Below are positions 17,939 to 27,681 of a stretch of 64,000 bases of DNA, piece after piece. The notes below the pieces were generated by a model. The model worked only from the letters and a program-made list of their open reading frames with translations, was not told the origin of the DNA and did not search any database. A program made the translations under genes and the position numbers. The DNA is from CAVSNH01 sp963729275 (GTDB lineage: Bacteria; Actinomycetota; Acidimicrobiia; Acidimicrobiales; RAAP-2). Each line of letters begins with the position of its first letter. The first letter of the stretch is position 1. The stretch covers positions 124,001-188,000 of the forward strand of contig CAVSNH010000004.1 of assembly GCA_963729275.1 (NCBI GenBank), written 5' to 3'.

Positions 17939-18727
17939 ATGAGCGTCATGAAGCGCCTGTCGGGAATCTTCCAGGCCAAGGCCAACAAGTTGCTGGACAA
18001 GGCCGAGGACCCCCGCGAGTCGCTGGACCTCTCCTACCAGAAGCAGCTCGAGAGCCTCCAGAAGGTGCGACGCAGCGTCGCCGACGTGACCACGGCCAAG
18101 AAGCGCATCGAGCTCCAGGCCACCCAGATCCAGCAGTCGGCCGACAAGCTCCAAACCCAGGCCAAGGCGGCGCTGACCCAGGGCAACGAGGACCTGGCCC
18201 GTGAGGCCCTCTCCCGGCGGGCCGCCCTGGCCGATCAGTTGACGGACCTCCAGACCCAGCACGAGCAGGTGGCCGGCCAGGAGGCGAAGCTCGTCGCCAC
18301 GGCCCAGAAGCTCCAGTCCCAGGTCGACTCGTTCCGGACCAAGAAGGAGACCATGAAGGCCACCTACACGGCGGCCGAGGCCCAGACCAAGATCGGTGAG
18401 GCTGTCTCCGGCATCTCCGAGTCGATGAGCGACGCTGGCCTCTCCATGCAGCGGGCGCAGGACAAGATCGACGGCATGCAGGCTCGAGCCGGCGCCATGG
18501 ACGAGCTTCTTGCCTCGGGTGCGCTCACCGACCTGACCCAGCCGGTTGACGACATCCAGGCCCAGTTGGACAAGGCTTCGACCTCATCGCAGGTCGATTC
18601 CGAGCTGGCCGCGCTCAAGGCCCAGGTCGGCGCCGGCGCGCCGGTGGCCGAGGTCGGATCCGGATCGCCCGCCGCCGACCAGGCGAGCGAGGGGGGCTCG
18701 GCCGAAGGGTCGGAGAGCGCCTCGTGA
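17939..18727 (+). CDS. pspA: PspA/IM30-family membrane stress protein
   Basis: This is a long coiled-coil protein that binds and stabilises the inner face of the membrane under stress. The N-terminal amphipathic helix MKRLSGIFQAKANKLLDKAEDP is the family hallmark (quoted parts only). Continuous heptad-rich helix spans residues ~25-220, followed by an Ala/Gly/Ser-rich tail. AGAAGGGA lies just before the ATG at 17939. The next gene, pspAA, overlaps by four bases, and the cluster continues with htpX and pspAB. Confidence 0.92.
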   Translation: MSVMKRLSGIFQAKANKLLDKAEDPRESLDLSYQKQLESLQKVRRSVADVTTAKKRIELQATQIQQSADKLQTQAKAALTQGNEDLAREALSRRAALADQLTDLQTQHEQVAGQEAKLVATAQKLQSQVDSFRTKKETMKATYTAAEAQTKIGEAVSGISESMSDAGLSMQRAQDKIDGMQARAGAMDELLASGALTDLTQPVDDIQAQLDKASTSSQVDSELAALKAQVGAGAPVAEVGSGSPAADQASEGGSAEGSESAS

Positions 18728-19011
18728 TCGTCCGCATCCTCGGCGAGGGTCAGTACGCCGTGCCCGACAGCGAGCGGGCCACCTTGGAATCCCTCGACCG
18801 CGCTCTGGTCGCCGCCGTCGATGCCCAGGACGAGGACGCCTTCACGAAGGCCTTGGCGGCCCTGACGGACAGCGTCCGGCAAGCGGGAAAGGCTGTGCCC
18901 GACGACGACTTCGCTCCTTCCGACCTGGTGATCCCGTTCTCCGACGCCACCCTGGCCGAGACCGAGGAGCTCCTGACCGACTCGAAGGACGCCGGCTCTG
19001 ACGATCCATGA
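18724..19011 (+). CDS. pspAA: PspA-associated protein PspAA
   Basis: This 95-residue protein starts with GTG overlapping the pspA stop (GTGA), so the two are translationally coupled. The beginning MIVRILGEGQYAVPD and the central LDRALVAAVDAQDEDAF match the PspAA family found beside pspA in actinobacteria. Its biochemical role is not established. It is thought to work with PspA at the membrane. Confidence 0.88.
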   Translation: MIVRILGEGQYAVPDSERATLESLDRALVAAVDAQDEDAFTKALAALTDSVRQAGKAVPDDDFAPSDLVIPFSDATLAETEELLTDSKDAGSDDP

Positions 19012-19112
19012 CGTCCGAGCCATCGGGGCGATCGGCGCGGGGGCGTCCGTCCAGGTCACCGTTGGGGCGATGACCACATGACCGGCGCAAATGGGATCAT
19101 GAGCCGAGAAAA

Positions 19113-20060
19113 ATGAGCACCGCCCGCCGCATCCCGCCCGACCACGGCCTGTCCGTGCGCATGTTCATGACCGGGCTCATGATGGTCATCCTCTACGGAG
19201 TGGTGATCGGGCTGCTCATCGCCGTCGGCATCAACTTCGCCGTGGTGCTGGTCTTTGCCGCCATCATCCTCTTTGTCCAGTACTGGTTCTCGGACAAGAT
19301 CGCCCTCTTCGGCATGCACGGTCGGATCGTGACCCCGGAACAGGCGCCCCAGCTGCACGGGGTGATCGACCGGCTCTGCGCCATGGCCGACATGAAAAAG
19401 CCCAGGGTGGCCATCGCCGACGTTGACATGCCGAACGCCTTCGCCACCGGTCGGAGCCCCAAGAGCGCCGTCGTCTGCGCGACGACCGGCCTCATGCGCC
19501 GACTGGACGAGCCCGAGCTCGAAGCCGTGCTCAGCCATGAGCTATCCCATGTCGCCCACCGCGACGTCGCCATCATGACCATTGCCAGCTTCCTCGGCAT
19601 GGTGGCCGGCCTCGTCACCCGCGTCATGCTCTGGACGGGGCTCATCGGCGGCTTCGGCGGCGGCGGCCGGGGCGGTGGGGGCGGCAACCGGGGCGGCGGG
19701 GGGAACGTGGTCCTCATCGAGATGGGCGTGCTGCTCGTCTCGATCATCGTCTACGCCATCAGCTTCCTTCTGACCATGGCCCTTTCCCGCTACCGGGAAC
19801 TGGCTGCCGACCGGTCGGGCGCCCTCCTCACCGGGCGGCCTTCGGCCCTCGCCTCCGCGCTGGTGAAGGTCACCGGTGAGATGTCGCGCATCCCCACCCG
19901 CGACCTGAGGTCGGCCGAGAGCTTCAACGCCTTCTTCTTCACCCCGGCCATCGCCAAGAATGGCGTCAGCCTGTCGACGCTCTTCTCCACGCACCCATCG
20001 CTCGACAAGCGACTGGCCCAGCTGTCCCGCATCGAAGCCGAGCTCGGCCGTCCCTCGTGA
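19113..20060 (+). CDS. htpX: M48-family membrane zinc protease HtpX
   Basis: The zinc motif HELSH (HExxH) is present near residue 145, and the third ligand Glu lies in RYRELAADRSGA. Two N-terminal membrane helices and another pair after the HExxH follow the HtpX layout. A Gly-rich loop (GGGGRGGGGGNRGGGG) between helices is longer than usual. HtpX degrades damaged membrane proteins. Its place between pspAA and pspAB matches the actinobacterial envelope-stress cluster. Confidence 0.93.
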   Translation: MSTARRIPPDHGLSVRMFMTGLMMVILYGVVIGLLIAVGINFAVVLVFAAIILFVQYWFSDKIALFGMHGRIVTPEQAPQLHGVIDRLCAMADMKKPRVAIADVDMPNAFATGRSPKSAVVCATTGLMRRLDEPELEAVLSHELSHVAHRDVAIMTIASFLGMVAGLVTRVMLWTGLIGGFGGGGRGGGGGNRGGGGNVVLIEMGVLLVSIIVYAISFLLTMALSRYRELAADRSGALLTGRPSALASALVKVTGEMSRIPTRDLRSAESFNAFFFTPAIAKNGVSLSTLFSTHPSLDKRLAQLSRIEAELGRPS

Positions 20061-20105
20061 GCCGCCGACCTCTGATTCGCCGGTGAGCCCCACACCGGCG
20101 GCCTG

Positions 20106-20804
20106 ATGGGCCTCCTCGACACTCTCCTCGGCCGGACCAAGCCCGTCCCCTCCAACCTCGACGCCCTCTTTGCCCTGCCGTCGGCGTCGATCACCCTCCA
20201 GAGCGCGGCCGGCATGACCTGCTCCGGCCGGGCCGGCGTCTGCTACAAGCCACCGAGCGGCCAGGGATTCGAGGACATGGAGGCGGAGGTGGTCAAACTC
20301 CTCGACATCGACGGTTCGACGCTGCGCAAAGTGTCCGACAGCTTCAGCTACCAGTGGGTGGTCGTCGAGGACGCCGACATCGAGGCGCTCGTCACTCAGG
20401 TCCACATGGTCAACTCGTCGCTGGCCGACGCCGGCTGGGGGCCGCAGCTCCTGTGCTCGGTGTTCGGGCTGAGCAAGCTCGCGGCCGGCGAGGCCGTGGG
20501 GTCCGGCGGGAACGCTTCAGATCCCGCGTCAGCGACCGGCGGCGACGTCCCGCCGGCAACGTTGCCCTCTGCGGCCGGGGACGCCCTGCCCGAGACGACC
20601 GTCGGTCCGGGGACGGTCCGCCCTTCCACGGCCTACCTCGTCTACCTGTTCAAGCGCGGGACCTTCTACCCCTTCGTGCCCGTGGGCCCGGAGAAGCGGG
20701 ACACCGAGGAGGAGTTGCGCCTCCGGAGCCTCGTGTCCGACGACCTCGAGGTCGAGCCCGACCTCGACCGGTGGTTCCCCCTGTGGGACCTGCCGGTCGG
20801 CTGA
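20106..20804 (+). CDS. pspAB: PspA-associated protein PspAB
   Basis: The N-terminus MGLLDTLLGRTKPVPSNLD and the later FSYQWVVVEDADIEALVTQ match the PspAB family that sits after htpX in this cluster. A Gly/Ala/Pro-rich insert (residues ~125-175) separates two conserved blocks; the second ends in YLFKRGTFYPFVPVG. Its function is unknown apart from genomic association with PspA. Confidence 0.85.
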   Translation: MGLLDTLLGRTKPVPSNLDALFALPSASITLQSAAGMTCSGRAGVCYKPPSGQGFEDMEAEVVKLLDIDGSTLRKVSDSFSYQWVVVEDADIEALVTQVHMVNSSLADAGWGPQLLCSVFGLSKLAAGEAVGSGGNASDPASATGGDVPPATLPSAAGDALPETTVGPGTVRPSTAYLVYLFKRGTFYPFVPVGPEKRDTEEELRLRSLVSDDLEVEPDLDRWFPLWDLPVG

Positions 20805-20844
20805 CCCGGCCTGTCCAGGTCCCGGGCCGGGACGTGGGCCCGGT

Positions 20845-21138
20845 TCAGGGCACCACGCCGTCGATGGCCCGGGCCAGCTCGAGGTCCCGAGTGGTGATAC
20901 CCCCGGCGTCGTGGGTCATGAGGGCCAAAGTCACCCGGTTGTAGCGGATGTCGATGTCCGGGTGGTGGTTGGCCTCCTCGGCCAACCGGCCCACGTCGTT
21001 CACGAAGGCGAGGGCGCGCCGAAAGTCGCTACAGGTCACCAACTTGACCAGTTGGCCGCCGGCCAGCTCCCAGGCGGGCCCATCCGGCGCGGCCAGGGCC
21101 CGGGCCACCTCCTCGTCGCTCAGGACGGGCTCGCTCAT
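20845..21138 (-). CDS. Pterin-4-alpha-carbinolamine dehydratase
   Basis: The enzyme dehydrates 4a-hydroxytetrahydropterin to regenerate the pterin cofactor. The signature EEANHHPDIDIRYNRV holds the catalytic histidines, and the domain ends with THDAGGIT and a conserved Asp. It overlaps the 3' end of the P450 gene by four bases (ATGA), so the two are coupled. No aromatic amino acid hydroxylase is nearby, so a role in molybdopterin or another pathway is also possible. Confidence 0.92.
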   Translation of the reverse strand: MSEPVLSDEEVARALAAPDGPAWELAGGQLVKLVTCSDFRRALAFVNDVGRLAEEANHHPDIDIRYNRVTLALMTHDAGGITTRDLELARAIDGVVP

Positions 21139-22373
21139 CGCCCGGCACCGCCCGCCGGCGTGGCCGCCGCCGCGCCGAGCCGCTCGCTCGGGGTGAAAGT
21201 CACCGGCATGGTCTCGTAGCCGGAGACGAAGTTGGCCGGTCGTTTCGGCGGCTCCCCGTCGGAGGCGAGCTGGAGGTCGGGCAAGCGGTCGAGCAAACGG
21301 TCGAACATCACGTTGAGCTCCATTCTGGCCAAGCGGTTGCCGAGGCAGAAATGCGAACCGAAACCGAAAGCCACGTGGTCATTGGGACTGCGGGTGATGT
21401 CGAAGCGATCGGGTTCGTCGAACGCCCGCTCGTCCCGGTTGGCTGCTGGATAGAGCAGGAGCAACTTCTGGCCGGCCCGAAGATGCTCGCCGTGGAGCTC
21501 CGCGTCCCGCGTCAGGCGCCGGGCCATGTTCTTGATGGGTGTGACCCAGCGCAGCATCTCCTCGACAGCGGACGGGAGCAGCGACCGATCGGATCGCAGC
21601 CGGTCCCATTGGTCGGGGTGGCGCAACAACTCGTAGGTCCCCCCGGAGATCACGTGCCGGGTCGTCTCGTCGCCGCCGATGAGGATGAGGAGCGACTCGT
21701 AGATGAGGGACGACTCATCGAGGCGGTCACCCTCGATCTCGGCGTGGACCAAGGTGCCGATCAGATCGTCGACCTTGGCCTCCTTGCGCCGCTCCTCGGT
21801 GACGGCGGTGATGTAGGTGGCGTACTCGGCGGCGGCCACGGCGGCCACTTCCATGGCTTGGGGATCGGGCGAGCCCAGGGCCTTCAGCATGTCGTCCGAC
21901 CACCTCAACAGCGTGCCCCGGTCCTCGGGAGCGACACCCAGCATGTTCCCGATCACGATCATGGGGAGCGGGGCGGCGACGTCGCGGACGAAGTCCGCCG
22001 TGCCGCGCTCACACACCTCGTCGATGATCTCGTCGCAGATGGCCCGGATCCCGTCCTCCGACTCGCGGATCCGCCCCGGAGTGAAGCCCTCGCTCACCAG
22101 ACGGCGGCGGCGGACGTGCTCGGGCGCGTCGAAATCGATCATCATGGGGAGAGCGTCGTTGTCCGGCCGGATGCCCCCGGCGTTGGAGAACGTCTCCGGG
22201 TCTTTGGAGATGTCCTTCACGTCTTGGTAGCGAGTGATCCCCCAGACGCCGGCCTCTTCGTCGAAGTAGGCCGGCGCGTGATCCCGCATCCAGGCGAACG
22301 CCGGGAAGGGGTCGCCGCCGTAGAAGGTCCCGTCACAGAGCGCGATGCGAAGACCGTCAGGGGGACGACTCAT
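21135..22373 (-). CDS. Cytochrome P450
   Basis: A soluble bacterial P450. The oxygen-binding I-helix GGDETTRH, the K-helix ExxR (EEMLRW) and the heme loop FGFGSHFCLG, whose Cys ligates the iron, are intact. The start is taken at MSRPPDGL because the upstream frame is Arg-rich and unlike a P450. The sequence has the feel of actinobacterial steroid- or fatty-acid-oxidising P450s (CYP125/CYP142 type), but the subfamily is not certain. It is coupled to the pterin dehydratase. Confidence 0.93.
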   Translation of the reverse strand: MSRPPDGLRIALCDGTFYGGDPFPAFAWMRDHAPAYFDEEAGVWGITRYQDVKDISKDPETFSNAGGIRPDNDALPMMIDFDAPEHVRRRRLVSEGFTPGRIRESEDGIRAICDEIIDEVCERGTADFVRDVAAPLPMIVIGNMLGVAPEDRGTLLRWSDDMLKALGSPDPQAMEVAAVAAAEYATYITAVTEERRKEAKVDDLIGTLVHAEIEGDRLDESSLIYESLLILIGGDETTRHVISGGTYELLRHPDQWDRLRSDRSLLPSAVEEMLRWVTPIKNMARRLTRDAELHGEHLRAGQKLLLLYPAANRDERAFDEPDRFDITRSPNDHVAFGFGSHFCLGNRLARMELNVMFDRLLDRLPDLQLASDGEPPKRPANFVSGYETMPVTFTPSERLGAAAATPAGGAGR

Positions 22374-22650
22374 CGACCGGCCGCGGCTCTCCGTGCGCGC
22401 CCGGACGACGTGGACCGTGCGATGACGGCGCCGTCTTTGTCCGGTCGTTCCCTGCGTCGCACCACCGTGCCTCGGATGAGACGCAGTATATGGCGCTGAT
22501 CTCGGCCGGTACCCAGGACCAGGCATTTCCCGCGGACGAACGGTCCGCGTGAGGTTCCCACGTGGCTTCTATGCTCCCCCTCTGATCGACTTCTCGAGGC
22601 GACACGGTGGTACGGACTGACCCGAGTCGGCCCTCCGGACTGGAGGAACC

Positions 22651-23325
22651 ATGAAACGGCCCGTCCTGGCGAGCGCCCTTTGCGCCCTGGCCCTACTGGC
22701 CGCGGCCTGCTCTAGCGGCAGCTCGGGCATCAGTGGAAAGTCGCCAGCCCAGATCCTCACGGCTGTCAAGCAGGCCCTCGGCTCGGCGAGCTCGGTCAAG
22801 ATCACCGGGCGGGTCCAACAGAACGGCTCGATGGGAGCCTTCAACATCACTACGTTCTCGAACGGCGATTTTGAGGGCACGATCAACCAAGGATCGGGCG
22901 CCGTCAAGGTGATCAGGATCGCCAACACCGACTATTTGAACGCTTCCAAAAGCTTCTGGCTGGGCGAGGGCGCGCCGGCGAGCGCCGCCCAGGTGCTGGC
23001 GGACAAATGGGTGTACGGCACCAACACCCAAGTGGGGCTGGGCAGCGACTTCACCCTGAAGAGCCTTTCGGCGCAGCTCACCACGCCCCAGAGCAAGGTC
23101 ACGAAGGGGGTGACAGGCACCGTCAACGGTCAGTCGGCGCAGTCCCTGCACACGTCCCAGGGCACGCTATGGGTAGCCCTTACCGGACCGGCCTACCCGC
23201 TCGAGGAGATCAAGACTGGGAGTAGTGGCGGTGTCCTCTACCTCACGGGGTGGAACCAGGGCACCCCGCCAAAGGCCCCGGCCGGTGCCAAGTCACTGAC
23301 CAGCATGGAGTCACAGCTGTCATGA
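22651..23325 (+). CDS. Secreted lipoprotein
   Basis: GGAGGA precedes the ATG. The N-terminus is a classic lipoprotein signal (KRPVLASALCALALLAAAC) with cleavage before Cys and then a Ser/Gly linker. The mature part is beta-rich, with the layout of LppX/LprG-type lipid carriers: a helix (ILTAVKQALGSASSVKITG) and then strands. Family assignment is by overall pattern only. It lies between two P450 genes that face the other way. Confidence 0.75.
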   Translation: MKRPVLASALCALALLAAACSSGSSGISGKSPAQILTAVKQALGSASSVKITGRVQQNGSMGAFNITTFSNGDFEGTINQGSGAVKVIRIANTDYLNASKSFWLGEGAPASAAQVLADKWVYGTNTQVGLGSDFTLKSLSAQLTTPQSKVTKGVTGTVNGQSAQSLHTSQGTLWVALTGPAYPLEEIKTGSSGGVLYLTGWNQGTPPKAPAGAKSLTSMESQLS

Positions 23326-23383
23326 GCATCCGCCAGGCTTTCTTCCGCCCCCGGGGCCGGCTGACCCGAGGACCGAGGGCGCG

Positions 23384-24652
23384 TCAGGCTGACTGACGCG
23401 GTGAGAAGGCGAGGGGCACCCGCCACACCCCGGCGTGCTTGTTGGTGCGCACCCGTTCGACGGGCCCCATGAGCTCGAAGTCACACAGCCGTTCCAACAG
23501 CTCGTCCAGCAATACACCGATCTCGAGTCGAGCCAGGTTCGCCCCCAGACAGAAATGGGCGCGGTGCCCGAAGGTCAAATGCGGGTTGGGGCGACGCCGG
23601 ATGTCGAAGTCGAACGGATGGTCGAAGACGGTCTCGTCACGGTTGGCCGAGGGCCACCAGAGCGTGACCTTGTCACCAGCGGCGATGGTCTGGCCGTGCA
23701 GCTCACTGCGTTCGGTCGCCGTCCGTCGGTTGTACAGCGTGGCGCTCGTCCATCGCAGGATCTCCTCGACGGCACCGTCCATGAGAGAGCGGTCCTTGGT
23801 CAACTCGGCCAATTGGTCGGCGTGCTCGATGAGAGCCACCATGCCGAGGGCGATGGAATTACGGGTCGTCTCACTGCCGGCTGCCACCATCAGGTTGAAG
23901 AACATGACGAGCTCGAGCTCGGAGAGCGGCCGTATCTCGCCGTCCTCGTCCTCGACCTCGGCGCCCACCAGCGTGGACAGGAGATCGTCCCCCGGTCGGG
24001 CTCGGCGGGCGGCCACGAGCCGCGTGGCGTAGTCCGACAGCGAGGCGGCGGCGGCCGCTGCCTGCTCGTTGGTCTCGCCGAGCTCTCGTCCCTCGTAGTC
24101 GAGGATGGCGGTCGACCAGGCCAACAGCATGTGGCGATCGTCTTCGTCCACACCCAGCAACGCGGCGACGGCCTGGAGCGGGAGCTCGACGGCCACGTCG
24201 GCCAAGAAGTCGCACCGCCCCCGCTCGGCGATGGCGTCGACGATCCGGACGGCCCGGGTCCGCAGCTCGGGAGCCATGGCGGCCAGGGACCGAGGCGCAA
24301 CCGCCGGGGTCAGTAGTCGCCGGACGCGGTGGTGACGGGGATCGTCGGTCATGTTGAGGAGCACGCCGGGGGCAAACCCGTAGGGCAGGTCCTGGATGAT
24401 GGTGCCGCCTCCCTCGGCCTCCGGCCCCCGCTCAGAGGAGAAGCGAGCCGCGTCGGCCGCCGCCGCCGCAATATCCGCGTGGCGGCTGAGAACCCAGAAC
24501 CCGACTCCGTCGGGCGTGTGCGGGCTCGGCTCCTGCCACCAACACGGCGCCTCCCGCCGGAGGGTCGCGAACACTGCGTCAGGGAACCCACTGGCGAACA
24601 GGTCGAGGTCGCAGAGGTCGACCTCGCCGAGGTCCACCGTGGTCGGGGTCAC
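23384..24652 (-). CDS. Cytochrome P450
   Basis: This is a second P450 with AGSETTRN in the I-helix, EEILRW as the ExxR and FGHRAHFCLG at the heme. It differs enough from the first P450 to be an independent subfamily. Both lie within 3.5 kb. No ferredoxin or ferredoxin reductase gene is close by, so the redox partner must be encoded elsewhere. Confidence 0.93.
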   Translation of the reverse strand: MTPTTVDLGEVDLCDLDLFASGFPDAVFATLRREAPCWWQEPSPHTPDGVGFWVLSRHADIAAAAADAARFSSERGPEAEGGGTIIQDLPYGFAPGVLLNMTDDPRHHRVRRLLTPAVAPRSLAAMAPELRTRAVRIVDAIAERGRCDFLADVAVELPLQAVAALLGVDEDDRHMLLAWSTAILDYEGRELGETNEQAAAAAASLSDYATRLVAARRARPGDDLLSTLVGAEVEDEDGEIRPLSELELVMFFNLMVAAGSETTRNSIALGMVALIEHADQLAELTKDRSLMDGAVEEILRWTSATLYNRRTATERSELHGQTIAAGDKVTLWWPSANRDETVFDHPFDFDIRRRPNPHLTFGHRAHFCLGANLARLEIGVLLDELLERLCDFELMGPVERVRTNKHAGVWRVPLAFSPRQSA

Positions 24653-24689
24653 CGGCGGCGGGAGGGCCGCCCGGCGCCCGACGGGGCGG

Positions 24690-26081
24690 TCACGGGTGGG
24701 TCATCGACTCGGGGCGCACCGTGCGGTCGAACTCCTCGGCGCTGAGGTAGCCGAGGGCGAGAGCCGCGTCCCGTAACGAGGTCCCCTCGTGGTGCGCCTT
24801 CTTGGCCACCTCGGCCGCCTTGTCGTAGCCGATGATCGGGGTGAGTGCGGTGACCAGCATCAGCGAGTTCTCCACATGGGCTCGGATGCGCTCCCTGTCC
24901 GGCTCGATCCCAACCACGCAGAAGTCCGTGAAGGCGCCGGCGGCGTCGGCCAGCAGCTCGACCGAGTGCAGCACGTTGCGGGCGATCACCGGCTTGTTCA
25001 CGTTGAGCTCGAGGTTGCCGCGGGCGCCGGCCATGGCCACGGCGGCATCGTTGCCGAAAACTTGGATGCACACCATGATCATGGCCTCGCACTGGGTCGG
25101 GTTGACCTTCCCTGGCATGATCGAGGAACCCGGCTCGTTCTCGGGGAGGATGAGCTCACCCAATCCGCTCCTCGGCCCCGACCCGAGCCAGCGCACGTCG
25201 TCGGCGATCTTGATGAGCGAAGTGGCGAGCACCCGCAGCGTGCCGCTCATGGCCACTAGCGCGTCGTGGGCGGCAAGGGCGGCGAACTTGTTGGGGGCGG
25301 ACACGAAGGGAAGCCCGGTGAGCTCGCCGATTGCCGCCGCCGCCCGGTCCCCGAACTCGGGATGGGTGTTGAGTCCCGTTCCGACGGCCGTGCCTCCGAG
25401 GGCGAGCTCGTAAAGGTGACCGAGCCCGGATTCGATCCGGACCAGGTCGGCGTCCAGCTGGGCCACATAGCCGGAGAACTCCTGTCCGAGAGTCAACGGC
25501 ACGGCGTCCATCAGATGGGTGCGACCGATCTTGGTGATGTCGGCGAACTCCGACGCCTTGGCGTCGAGGACGTCACGTAGCCGGCGGATGGACGGGACGA
25601 GACGGCCGATGATCTCCTCGACGGCGGCGATGTGCATAGCCGTCGGGAAGGTGTCGTTGGACGACTGTGACATGTTCACGTCGTCATTGGGGTGCACCGG
25701 GTCCTTGGAACCCAGCTTGCCGCCGGCGAGCTCGATGGCCCGATTGGCGATGACCTCGTTGGCGTTCATGTTGGTCTGCGTCCCGCTACCGGTCTGCCAG
25801 ACGCTCAAGGGAAACTCGCCGTCGAGCCGGCCGTCGGCCACCTCACGGGCGGCGGTCATCATGAGCTCGGCCTTGTCCTCCGGCATCTTGCCGAGGTCGG
25901 CGTTGACCCGGGCCGCGGCCTCCTTCAGGATGCCGAAGGCTCGGATGAGGGGGGTCGGCATGCGGTCGTCACCGATGGGGAAGTGGTGGAGTGACCGAGC
26001 GGTTTGCGCGCCCCAGTAGTGGTCGGCGGGGACGTCGACGGCTCCCATGGAGTCGGTCTCGACACGGACGTCATCGCTCAT
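24690..26081 (-). CDS. fumC: Class II fumarate hydratase
   Basis: Fumarase interconverts fumarate and malate in the TCA cycle. The fumarase/aspartase signature GSSIMPGKVNP is present, with SGTQTNMNANEV and the site segment DDVNMSQSSND upstream. GAGGAG precedes the ATG at 26081. At 463 residues the length is typical. It is not part of an obvious operon. Confidence 0.96.
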   Translation of the reverse strand: MSDDVRVETDSMGAVDVPADHYWGAQTARSLHHFPIGDDRMPTPLIRAFGILKEAAARVNADLGKMPEDKAELMMTAAREVADGRLDGEFPLSVWQTGSGTQTNMNANEVIANRAIELAGGKLGSKDPVHPNDDVNMSQSSNDTFPTAMHIAAVEEIIGRLVPSIRRLRDVLDAKASEFADITKIGRTHLMDAVPLTLGQEFSGYVAQLDADLVRIESGLGHLYELALGGTAVGTGLNTHPEFGDRAAAAIGELTGLPFVSAPNKFAALAAHDALVAMSGTLRVLATSLIKIADDVRWLGSGPRSGLGELILPENEPGSSIMPGKVNPTQCEAMIMVCIQVFGNDAAVAMAGARGNLELNVNKPVIARNVLHSVELLADAAGAFTDFCVVGIEPDRERIRAHVENSLMLVTALTPIIGYDKAAEVAKKAHHEGTSLRDAALALGYLSAEEFDRTVRPESMTHP

Positions 26082-26282
26082 GGCCGACTCCTCTCTTGTC
26101 CCCTCTCGTGTCCGCTCTCGGCAAGGCACCACCCGCCCGGCCCCCGCCCCGATCGAGCCGCAATGGTTCGAGCGGTAGCGACGACACGGCGGCCGGCCGC
26201 GTGCTTGCCAGTGGAAGAGGTGGTGCTCACCCGACAGACAATAGGTGCTAGGCGGCGGGGGCCCGAGGCCGCAAACGAGTGG

Positions 26283-27164
26283 TCAGCGGCGCTCGGCCAG
26301 CCCCCTCTCCCAGATCTCGCGGGCCCGTACCAGGTCCTTCGCCCGCGGGCCCTCGCCGTCACCGGGCACCTCGAGGATGGCCGGCAGGCCCTGGAGACGA
26401 GGATGCCCAAGCAGCGCGGCGAGCCCCTCCTCGCCGATCGTCCCTTCCCCCAGGTTCTCGTGTCGATCGCGGTTCGCGCCGAGGACCACTTTCGAATCGT
26501 TGACGTGGAGGCACTGCAGGCGCTCGAGGCCCACGGTGCGATCCAGCGCCGCCACCACATCGTCGGCCTCCTCGGTGGTGGCAAAAGAGGTCCCCGACGC
26601 CCACAGGTGCTGGGTGTCGAGGCAGACGCCGAGGCGCTCGTCTGCGCCCGCCGCTTCGATGACCGCGTTCAATTCCTCGAACGTGCGGCCGATGGTGGCG
26701 CCGGCCCCGGCCGTGTTCTCGAGCAAGATTGGGCAGGGGTCATGGCCGGTCACCGGCGGTGGCGCGCCATCGAGCGCGACCAGCAGGGCATCGACCACCG
26801 CCGGGAGCGAATGCTCGAAGCCGGTCCCCCGGTGGCTCCCGATGTGGAGGACGAGACCGTCTGCGGCCAAGCCGTTCGCCACCTCGAGGTTGGCGGCCAA
26901 GCAGCTGCGGGATCGCGCCGCCACCCCGGGGTCCGGCGCGGCCACGTTGATGAGATAGGTGGCGTGACAGAAAGTCGAGCCCACGGTTGGGTGCTCGCCC
27001 TGTGCCCTCCGGTAGGCATCGAGGAGTTCGCGGCTGTACTGGGAAGGCTTCCACATGCGGGGGCTCTGAGTAAAGATCTGAACGACGGCGGCGCCGATGT
27101 CGGCGCCCCTCGAGAGAGCCGGCATTAGTCCCGTCCCGGCCCGGACGTGGGCACCAATGCGCAT
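26283..27164 (-). CDS. nfo: Endonuclease IV (AP endonuclease)
   Basis: Endonuclease IV cuts DNA at abasic sites. The family metal-binding motifs are present: IGAHVRAGTG at the start, LENTAGAG, GVCLDTQHLWASG and LHVNDSK followed by DRHENLGEGTIG. The start at 27164 (MRIGAHV) is chosen because the upstream extension is not part of the fold. The length (293 residues) matches the family. Confidence 0.93.
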   Translation of the reverse strand: MRIGAHVRAGTGLMPALSRGADIGAAVVQIFTQSPRMWKPSQYSRELLDAYRRAQGEHPTVGSTFCHATYLINVAAPDPGVAARSRSCLAANLEVANGLAADGLVLHIGSHRGTGFEHSLPAVVDALLVALDGAPPPVTGHDPCPILLENTAGAGATIGRTFEELNAVIEAAGADERLGVCLDTQHLWASGTSFATTEEADDVVAALDRTVGLERLQCLHVNDSKVVLGANRDRHENLGEGTIGEEGLAALLGHPRLQGLPAILEVPGDGEGPRAKDLVRAREIWERGLAERR

Positions 27165-27273
27165 GGGTCGGCACGGTACCAGCAGGCCGGATGCCGAATG
27201 GGCACTCACCTTTAGTGTGTTTCGTGGCTCAGCATCGGACCGGTACACCGGAGAAGAAAAGAGGAGAAACCGC

Positions 27274-27681
27274 ATGGCAACCACAACCCTGTCGGCCAAG
27301 GCACGAGCCCTCGTCGGGCGGCCTGTCCTCGCCAACGTGGCCACCGTCGACGCCGCCGGTCATCCGCAGCTCACACCGGTGTGGATCGACCTCGACGGTG
27401 ACGACGTCGTGTTCAACACGGCACGGGGACGCGTCAAAGATCGGAACCTGAGCCGGGACCCGCATGTGGCCGTCTCGATCGTCGATCCCGACGATCCCTA
27501 CAACGTGCTGGTCGTGCGGGGCACGGTCGATGCCACGGAGGACGGAGCCGACGCCCACATCGACTCGTTGGCCAAGAAGTACCTGGGGGTGGACACCTAC
27601 CCGATGCGGAGACCAGGCGAGGTCAGGGTCAAGTACCGGGTGCACCCCGAGGCCGTCGTCATGCAGGCGCAGGACGCCTAA
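27274..27681 (+). CDS. PPOX-class F420-dependent flavin-fold oxidoreductase
   Basis: A small split-barrel protein. The pattern VLANVATVDAAGHPQLTPVW, then VVFNTARGRVKDRNL and PHVAVSIVDP, is typical of the TIGR03618-like F420-binding family in actinobacteria. GAGGAG precedes the ATG. It would reduce or oxidise an unknown substrate with F420. It is divergent from the endonuclease IV gene, and a structured region follows its stop. Confidence 0.88.
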   Translation: MATTTLSAKARALVGRPVLANVATVDAAGHPQLTPVWIDLDGDDVVFNTARGRVKDRNLSRDPHVAVSIVDPDDPYNVLVVRGTVDATEDGADAHIDSLAKKYLGVDTYPMRRPGEVRVKYRVHPEAVVMQAQDA

